From an uncultured Pelagibacteraceae bacterium (GTDB lineage Bacteria > Pseudomonadota > Alphaproteobacteria > Pelagibacterales > Pelagibacteraceae), in assembly GCA_902631265.1 (NCBI GenBank), contig CACOXX010000002.1, positions 1 through 64,000 of the forward strand: a stretch of 64,000 bases of DNA, read 5' to 3'. The position numbers and the translations under genes were made by a program. Each line of letters opens with the position of its first letter. Position 1 is the stretch's first letter. The notes beneath the pieces are model-generated. The model saw nothing but the letters and a program-made list of their open reading frames with translations, ran no database searches and was not told the origin of the DNA. Of this stretch, positions 58,607 through 64,000 are shown in pieces.

Positions 58607-59443
58607 TTAATTGATACTTAGATATTCTAAAAATGATCTAATTGATACCAAAATTAAAAAAGTTCCAAATATTTTGCTAAGTATTTTTTTGTCTATTTTA
58701 TACACTGCTTTAGCGCCTAGTCTAGCCATTATCATAGTTACAGGTACAAAAACAATGAAGCCTAGTAAATTTATATAACCCAGACTGAACGGTGTATTTA
58801 CATTGTCTATGATCTTGCCGCCTGTAATCATTGTAATAGTTCCAGCAACAGCAATAAGAAAACCTACAGCTGCTGCTGTCCCAATTGATTTTCTAATATC
58901 GTAACCAAATGTTCTCATGAATGGAACCATCAGTGATCCTCCTCCAATACCTAAAGGTATAGATATAAATCCAATTATTATCCCAGAAATATTTTTAACC
59001 AAATTTGATATTTGTTTTGGATTATCAACTAATTTTTCTCTCAAAAAAATAAAAAAAAGTCCAACCATAAATGCAAATATAGAAAAAAATAATACAAGCG
59101 CAGGTGTTTTTAAATTAACTGCTAAGAAAGTTCCAAAAAAAACTCCAATTAAAATAAAAATTCCAAAAGATTTTACCATTTTAAAATCTACTGCATCATG
59201 TTCTCTATGTGTTAAAGTAGATATAATTGAAGTTGGAATTATTATTGCTAAAGATGTACCAACGGCTAAATGCATCCTTGTTACAATGTCAAAGTCTAAA
59301 ACTGTAAACGCGTAGTAAAGTGCGGGAACCATAATTATGCCACCACCTACTCCAAGTAAACCAGCCATAAATCCTGCAACTGCCGCAGCAATAGCTAAAA
59401 CAGTTAAAAGATAAAAAATTTCATTGATATTTAAATTTTCCAT
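58607..59443 (-). CDS. TauE/SafE-family anion permease, copy 1
   Basis: This 278-residue membrane protein has GFMAGLLGVGGGIIMVPALYYAF in the first half and GFISIPLGIGGGSLMVPFMRTFGYD in the second, the two repeats of TauE/SafE permeases. It probably exports sulfite, a sulfonate or another small anion. It follows dusA with a one-base overlap and precedes its paralog by 10 nt. Confidence 0.85.
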   Translation of the reverse strand: MENLNINEIFYLLTVLAIAAAVAGFMAGLLGVGGGIIMVPALYYAFTVLDFDIVTRMHLAVGTSLAIIIPTSIISTLTHREHDAVDFKMVKSFGIFILIGVFFGTFLAVNLKTPALVLFFSIFAFMVGLFFIFLREKLVDNPKQISNLVKNISGIIIGFISIPLGIGGGSLMVPFMRTFGYDIRKSIGTAAAVGFLIAVAGTITMITGGKIIDNVNTPFSLGYINLLGFIVFVPVTMIMARLGAKAVYKIDKKILSKIFGTFLILVSIRSFLEYLSIN

Positions 59444-60450
59444 TAAGAATTTAATTGATTTGCTTTCTCATTATTTTGCACAATAGTCATTATGTGTTTA
59501 GCTTTTTGAAAATCTGAGTCTCTAGCCATCATATTGTCACTTAAATATCTTTTCCAATCTTTAGAGCCAGGTTGACCATGATACAGCCCCACTGTGTGTC
59601 GCATTATATGATTTACTTTTGTACCAAGTTTTACTTCTTCCTCTAAATAATTAATAATTTCTTTTGCAATTTGTTCTCTTGATGGCACTTCATTTGTATT
59701 AAATATTTCTTTCTCAATATCAGTCAAAAAGTAAGGATTTTGATAAATTGCTCTTCCAATCATCACGCCATCACAATGTTCTAAATGTTTTTTAATTTCT
59801 TTAGTTTGTGAGATACCTCCATTAATTATTATTTCAAGGTCTGAATTTGCTTTCTTAATTTCGTATACCATTTCATAATTAAGCTTTGGTATATTTAAAT
59901 TTTGTTTAGGAGTAAGACCTTTTAATAAAGCCTTTCTTGCATGAAGTATGATTGTTTTACACCCAGATTGTTTTATTTTGTTAATGAAATTATTTAAATA
60001 TTCAAAGTCCTCAATTTCATCAACTCCTATCCTAGTTTTAGCTGTAACTGGAATTTTGCATGAATTGACCATGTTATTAATACATTCTGCAACTAAATCA
60101 GGCTCTTTCATTAAACACGCTCCAAAAGAATTTTTTTGTACCTTTTTACTTGGACAACCTAAATTAATATTAATTTCATCATAACCAAATTGTTCTGCTA
60201 GTTTGGCAACTTCTGCTAGCTCATTTTTGTCTGAGCCTCCTACTTGAAGAGCAACAGGCTTCTCTTCTTCTCTAAAACCAAGTATTCTTTTTCTATCACC
60301 ATGAATTGCTGATTTCGTTGCAACCATCTCAGAGTACAGCATTACATTTTTGCTTATAAGTCTTAAGAAATATCTATCATGCCTATCAGTGCAATCCATC
60401 ATTGGTGCAACAGATATTTTTCTATTGATTTTTTTGTTTTTAAAATCCAA
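59443..60450 (-). CDS. dusA: tRNA-dihydrouridine synthase DusA, TTG start
   Basis: The 335-residue flavoenzyme has the Dus pattern KISVAPMMDCTDRHDRYFLR, INLGCPSKKVQKNSFGACLM (active Cys in the SFGACLM region) and HNRHTVG-like MRHTVGLYHGQPGSKDWKR, which favours DusA. It reduces uridines in the tRNA D-loop. The start is a TTG overlapping the dctM end by 11 nt; no ATG lies upstream of the conserved VAPMMD. Its place in a transporter operon is probably just compaction. Confidence 0.9.
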   Translation of the reverse strand: MDFKNKKINRKISVAPMMDCTDRHDRYFLRLISKNVMLYSEMVATKSAIHGDRKRILGFREEEKPVALQVGGSDKNELAEVAKLAEQFGYDEININLGCPSKKVQKNSFGACLMKEPDLVAECINNMVNSCKIPVTAKTRIGVDEIEDFEYLNNFINKIKQSGCKTIILHARKALLKGLTPKQNLNIPKLNYEMVYEIKKANSDLEIIINGGISQTKEIKKHLEHCDGVMIGRAIYQNPYFLTDIEKEIFNTNEVPSREQIAKEIINYLEEEVKLGTKVNHIMRHTVGLYHGQPGSKDWKRYLSDNMMARDSDFQKAKHIMTIVQNNEKANQLNS

Positions 60451-61771
60451 TTGGTTTACCCATTAATTTGTCAGGTAACCAAGTTACTATTTCTGGGAAA
60501 ATACACAATATTATTATACAGATAACCATCATAACCATAAAAGGAATAGAGCCTTTTAATATTTCAGAAAGACTCACGTCTGGAGTAATTCCTTTTATAA
60601 TATATAAGTTTAATCCAACGGGTGGTGTAATCAATCCAATCTCCATATTTATCGTAAAGACGATTGCGAACCAATAAGGATCAAAGCCAAACTGAGTAAT
60701 AATTGGCAGTAATATTGCAGATGTCATAACTATAACTGCAACAGGTGGTAAAAAGAAACCAGCAATCAACAAAAATATATTAATATAGAAAAATAAGACC
60801 CATTTATTTAATCCCATCTCTACAATGGTTTGAGCAATTGATTGTGTTACATAAAGAGTAGATAAGCTAAAAGCGAATATATAAGAACCTGCAATGATAA
60901 ACATTATCATTACGCTTTCTTTCATAGATACTTTAACGATATCCCATATTTTTTTCGGTTGATAAATTTTGTAAACAATTGCAATCATGACAAATACAAG
61001 AAATGCACCTACTCCAGATGCTTCTGAAGGAGTTGCTACTCCACCGTATAGAACATATAAAACTCCAACCACTATTAATAAAAATGGAAGAACTCTTGGG
61101 ATGACTTCTAATTTTTCTTTGAGTGTAGGGGGTGTTCTATTTCTTAAAATTTCTGCAGATTGCTTGTCAATAAAGTAAGAGTAGATGTAAGCCCATAACA
61201 TAAATAATCCAGCTAGAAGTAAACCAGGTATGACACCGCATAAAAATAATCTTCCAATTGAAGTACCAGTTGCTAATCCATAAACAATTAAAACAATACT
61301 GGGCGGTATTAAAACACCTAAAGTTCCCCCTGCCGCTATACATCCTGTTGCTAATCTTGCTGAGTATCCTCTTTTTCGCATTTCTGGAATACCCATCGTT
61401 CCTATTGCTGCACATGTTGCAGGACTTGATCCACTTAAGGCTGCAAAGATAGAGCATGCTCCAATATTAGAAACAACAAGACCACCAGGCAACCTCCATA
61501 GCCATCTGTCTAAACCTGTGTACAAATCTTTACCAGCTGGTGAATTCGCAACAGCCATACCCATTAAAATAAACATTGGTATAGACAACAAGACAAAAGA
61601 ATTTAAACCTGCGTAAAATGTTTCAGCGAAAACATTTAAAATTGAAAAACCTTCAGCGATAACTAAAAAGACAACTGAAATAAAGCATAAGCCAAAAGCT
61701 ATTGGTATCCCTGAAAATAACATTACAACAGTTACTATTCCAACTACTAAACCTAATAATAAAGGATCCAT
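60440..61771 (-). CDS. dctM: TRAP transporter large permease DctM
   Basis: The 443-residue protein has about 12 hydrophobic spans and the DctM family segments FSGIPIAFGLCFISVVFL, SIPMFILMGMAVANSPAG, GTLGVLIPPSIVLIVYG and ITPPVGLNLYIIKGIT. It forms the Na+-coupled substrate channel of a TRAP system with DctQ and DctP. It overlaps dctQ by one base. Confidence 0.95.
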   Translation of the reverse strand: MDPLLLGLVVGIVTVVMLFSGIPIAFGLCFISVVFLVIAEGFSILNVFAETFYAGLNSFVLLSIPMFILMGMAVANSPAGKDLYTGLDRWLWRLPGGLVVSNIGACSIFAALSGSSPATCAAIGTMGIPEMRKRGYSARLATGCIAAGGTLGVLIPPSIVLIVYGLATGTSIGRLFLCGVIPGLLLAGLFMLWAYIYSYFIDKQSAEILRNRTPPTLKEKLEVIPRVLPFLLIVVGVLYVLYGGVATPSEASGVGAFLVFVMIAIVYKIYQPKKIWDIVKVSMKESVMIMFIIAGSYIFAFSLSTLYVTQSIAQTIVEMGLNKWVLFFYINIFLLIAGFFLPPVAVIVMTSAILLPIITQFGFDPYWFAIVFTINMEIGLITPPVGLNLYIIKGITPDVSLSEILKGSIPFMVMMVICIIILCIFPEIVTWLPDKLMGKPIGF

Positions 61772-62268
61772 TACTCAAACTCCTTTAATTTTCTTATGTG
61801 CAAGATCAATTCAGATATATATGACAATGTCATAAGAATTGCGCCGATAAGCATTGATGAATAGGGTATCCAGAGTGGAGGACCCCATACTGTTCCTGTA
61901 TTGTAATTCTTTATAAATGCTTCGTAAGTAATTTCATAACTTACGTAAAATAAAATTAGAAAAAAAATTAAACAAAGACTGTCAGTAAAAATTTTAAGTT
62001 TAGTGACATTCTTTTCACTTAAAAAAGTATATAGATACTCCATATTAACGTGACCTTTTTCACTTAAAACATATGCCGCGCCTATAAATGTAGAAGCAAC
62101 CAATAACATTGTGACAAGCTCTGTTTGCCAGGTGATTGCGTTCTTAAATAAATATCTCTCGAAGACTAATTCTGTAATGATAACGATAGAAAGAAAAAGA
62201 CAGCCAGCTGCAAAAATTCCGCAAGCTTTAGCTAGCCAGTTTGTTAATTTAATAAATTTATCAGTCAT
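61771..62268 (-). CDS. dctQ: TRAP transporter small permease DctQ
   Basis: This 165-residue membrane protein has four spans and the DctQ-typical GAAYVLSEKGHVNMEYLYTFLS and WGPPLWIPYSSMLIGAILMTLSY. The ATG comes 6 nt after the base of a strong hairpin, and the bases between are TTTTTC, so there is no Shine-Dalgarno. No other start upstream of the first span is available. It pairs with DctM in the inner membrane. Confidence 0.9.
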   Translation of the reverse strand: MTDKFIKLTNWLAKACGIFAAGCLFLSIVIITELVFERYLFKNAITWQTELVTMLLVASTFIGAAYVLSEKGHVNMEYLYTFLSEKNVTKLKIFTDSLCLIFFLILFYVSYEITYEAFIKNYNTGTVWGPPLWIPYSSMLIGAILMTLSYISELILHIRKLKEFE

Positions 62269-62273
62269 GAAAA

Positions 62274-62300
62274 ATACCCCTGCCGATATAGCAGGGGTAT
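62274..62300 (-). terminator. Intercistronic hairpin between dctP and dctQ
   Basis: ATACCCCTGC-(7 nt)-GCAGGGGTAT is a perfect 10-bp stem, followed on the minus strand by TTTTTC and then the dctQ ATG. This has the form of a rho-independent (partial) terminator. Alternatively it stabilises the 3' end of dctP mRNA. Either would give more binding protein than permease, as is usual for such operons. Confidence 0.75.
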
Positions 62301-62313
62301 AATTTTAATTTAA

Positions 62314-63324
62314 TTATTTTACAGCAAGAGCCATATCGATCAATTTTTGACCGTTAGGCACTTTTTCTGCAAAGTTTTTGTATGAAGATTTTTTAGCAAT
62401 AGCTAACCAAGCATCAAAGTCTGATTTCGACATGTAAGACAACTTCACACCAGCTTTTTTGTAAGCTTTTTCCATTGTCGTATCTAAACCAGCAGCTTCT
62501 TTAGTCATATACTTCTCTGCTTTTTTTCCAGCTTTCATTAAAGCTTTTTGTTGTTTGCTATCTAAAGCATCAAAAGATTTTTTTGACATCAAAATTGGCT
62601 CATACATAAACCATAGACCAAAATCTCCTGGAGGTGTTGCACATTTTACTTGCTCATAGATTCTGTATGAAACAAAACTTCCTGAACTAGTATTAGCACC
62701 ATCTAATACACCTGTTTGCAAACCATTATAGATTTCAGAAGATGGCATTGATTGAATACCTGCTCCCGCTGCTTCTAACATTTGGTTAAATGCTTTACCT
62801 GCAGCTCTAAACGTTTGACCTTTTACAGATGCTGGATTTGAAATACAATTTTTCTTTGAAACAAATCCACCTGCAAGCCAAGCATCAGACAAAACAACTA
62901 CTCCAGCATCATTGATGATTTTTTTAATTTCTGTCATCATTGGAGACGCATTAACTCTTAATGCATGTTTATGGTTTTTAACCATTCCTGGCATTAAAGT
63001 AATGTCAAACTCTGGATGGAACTTAGCAGCATATGCTAATGGGAAAGCTGAAATATCCAGCTGACCTGTTGTCATCGGTTTCCATTGCTCTTTTGGTTTG
63101 TAAAGTGATTTTGCAGGGTAAATTCTTATATCTACTCCTACATTAGCTTTTTTCATTTCATCAGCAATAATTTGAACCATTTCGTGTCTTACATCGAAAG
63201 ACCCGTCAGCTCTTGGCGTACCTGGCCATTGGTGACTAGCTTTTAAAGTTACTGCAAAAGCTGATCCAATAGTTGTAGTTACGAAAACTAATGAAAGAAA
63301 ATATAAAGATATTTTTTTTAACAT
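62314..63324 (-). CDS. dctP: TRAP transporter periplasmic solute-binding protein DctP
   Basis: The 336-residue protein has a Sec signal peptide (KKISLYFLSLVFVTTTIG, cleavage after AFA near residue 24) and the DctP fold. The segment VKGQTFRAAGKAFNQML holds the Arg that usually pairs with the substrate carboxylate. ASHQWPGTPRADGSFDVRHE at the start is unlike classic C4-dicarboxylate binders, so the ligand is open. GAGAGG precedes the ATG. It heads the operon. Confidence 0.93.
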   Translation of the reverse strand: MLKKISLYFLSLVFVTTTIGSAFAVTLKASHQWPGTPRADGSFDVRHEMVQIIADEMKKANVGVDIRIYPAKSLYKPKEQWKPMTTGQLDISAFPLAYAAKFHPEFDITLMPGMVKNHKHALRVNASPMMTEIKKIINDAGVVVLSDAWLAGGFVSKKNCISNPASVKGQTFRAAGKAFNQMLEAAGAGIQSMPSSEIYNGLQTGVLDGANTSSGSFVSYRIYEQVKCATPPGDFGLWFMYEPILMSKKSFDALDSKQQKALMKAGKKAEKYMTKEAAGLDTTMEKAYKKAGVKLSYMSKSDFDAWLAIAKKSSYKNFAEKVPNGQKLIDMALAVK

Positions 63325-63357
63325 TATTATTCCTCTCTATTATTATTTTATTGATGT

Positions 63358-63386
63358 ATTAAATGTAACTTCTTGATAAGAGTCAA
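63358..63386 (-). promoter_or_regulatory. Predicted promoter of the TRAP operon
   Basis: The minus strand shows -35 TTGACT (63381-63386), a 17-bp spacer and -10 TTTAAT (63358-63363) in the 91-bp divergent gap before dctP. The start site would be near 63351, with a leader of about 27 nt that includes GAGAGG. Confidence 0.6.
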
Positions 63387-63415
63387 TATGCTTTAAAATA
63401 CAATTGACGCTAATT

Positions 63416-64000
63416 ATGAATGGACCCTTAAAAGATATATTAGTTTTAGACCTAACTCGAGTTCTGGTTGGTCCTTATTGCACAATGATATTATCAGATT
63501 TGGGTGCAAGAGTAATTAAAGTTGAAGCACCTGAAATTGGAGATGACTCTAGAAAATTTGGACCTTTCATTGATGACCAGTCTGCATACTTTATGTCCCT
63601 TAATAGAGGAAAAGAAAGTATAGCTCTAAATTTAAAAAATTCAGAAGATAAAAAAATATTTGAACAAATACTTAAAAAAGCAGATGTGTTAGTTGAAAAT
63701 TTTAAACCTGGAACATTAGAAAAATGGGGATTTGGTTGGAAAGATTTATGTAAGAAATATCCAAAATTAATTTATGCTTCTGCATCTGGTTTTGGTCAGA
63801 CAGGTCCATTAAGAGAATTACCTGCATACGATATGGTTGTTCAAGGAATGGGTGGACTAATGAGTGTAACTGGTCAACCAAATTCTGAACCTACAAGAGT
63901 CGGAACATCAATTGGTGATATCACTGCTGGTTTGTTTACAGCGATAGGTGTTAATGCAGCACTATATGACAGGAAGAAAACAGGTAAAGGAACTTACATA
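63416..64000 (+). CDS. Class III (CaiB/Frc-type) CoA-transferase, N-terminal part
   Basis: The frame from the ATG at 63416 stays open to the window edge (195 codons) and is therefore missing from the ORF track. It reads LKDILVLDLTRVLVGPYCTM, LGARVIKVEAPEIGDDSR, LNRGKESIALNLK, ASASGFGQTGPL and PAYDMVVQGMGGLMS, the family III CoA-transferase pattern. The Asp near residue 139 is in the catalytic position. It moves CoA between organic acids; the acid is unknown. Divergence from the TRAP operon suggests the imported acid may be its substrate. Confidence 0.9.
   Translation, partial: MNGPLKDILVLDLTRVLVGPYCTMILSDLGARVIKVEAPEIGDDSRKFGPFIDDQSAYFMSLNRGKESIALNLKNSEDKKIFEQILKKADVLVENFKPGTLEKWGFGWKDLCKKYPKLIYASASGFGQTGPLRELPAYDMVVQGMGGLMSVTGQPNSEPTRVGTSIGDITAGLFTAIGVNAALYDRKKTGKGTYI

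Overview
This window comes from a very AT-rich, extremely compact bacterial chromosome and looks like a SAR11 (Pelagibacterales, 'Candidatus Pelagibacter'-type) alphaproteobacterium. The evidence is the A/T-dominated coding sequence with Lys/Ile/Asn-rich proteins, the near absence of spacer DNA (many gene pairs overlap by 1-17 nt, and several convergent pairs lie 1-3 nt apart), the tRNA-Tyr/tRNA-Gly/tuf/tRNA-Trp/secE order, the prpD-prpB-prpC cluster and the TRAP-type uptake system. The assignment is inferred from gene content and style; no database was searched. No gene-free stretch longer than about 155 bp exists, and I saw no insertion sequence, prophage, CRISPR array or rRNA operon.

Layout. 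(1) 1-23084, minus strand: one continuous information-processing supercluster, read right to left: tRNA-Tyr, tRNA-Gly, tuf, tRNA-Trp, secE, nusG, rplKAJL, rpoBC, then a promoter, then rpsL, rpsG, fusA, rpsJ and the S10/spc ribosomal-protein genes down to a truncated rplR at the left edge. (2) 23.2-31.3 kb: a mosaic of short strand-alternating blocks: rlmB with tRNA-Thr, nadK, two unrelated glycosyltransferase-like genes, tRNA-Leu, a large membrane protein with a spermidine-synthase-like domain, azlCD, a gamma-glutamylcyclotransferase-like gene and a CinA-type gene. This is the most accessory-looking part. (3) 31.3-38.5 kb, plus: sfsA, map and a tight purine run purB-purC-purS-purQ-purL ending in bolA-grxD. 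(4) 38.5-48.4 kb, minus: glmU C-terminal half, glmS, class II DAHP synthase, nadE, cysS, citramalate synthase, a DUF1989 protein, an RNA methyltransferase and rpsD. (5) 48.5-52.7 kb, plus: a gph-like phosphatase and the 2-methylcitrate cycle genes prpD-prpB-prpC. (6) 52.8-55.7 kb, minus: nrdAB, preceded by a convincing pair of NrdR boxes. (7) 55.9-57.3 kb, plus: phosphomannomutase/phosphoglucomutase. (8) 57.3-63.3 kb, minus: a TRAP transporter (dctPQM) followed by dusA, two tandem TauE/SafE permeases and a DoxX-like gene; a divergent class III CoA-transferase runs off the right edge.

Working together: the left third makes the transcription and translation machinery from very few visible promoters (one upstream of tRNA-Tyr, one upstream of rpsL). 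The middle supplies purines, amino-sugar, aromatic and isoleucine precursors, NAD(P) and deoxynucleotides. The right end handles uptake of an organic anion, probable anion export and CoA activation. The most interesting points are regulatory or reductive: NrdR boxes in front of a ribonucleotide reductase whose subunits show no ATP-cone, a 10-bp hairpin that ends 6 nt before the dctQ start codon, a GlmU reduced to its acetyltransferase half, a stand-alone DUF1989 protein without urea carboxylase, and several genes that seem to be translated without a Shine-Dalgarno sequence. I did not find a clear, wholly new multi-gene system.
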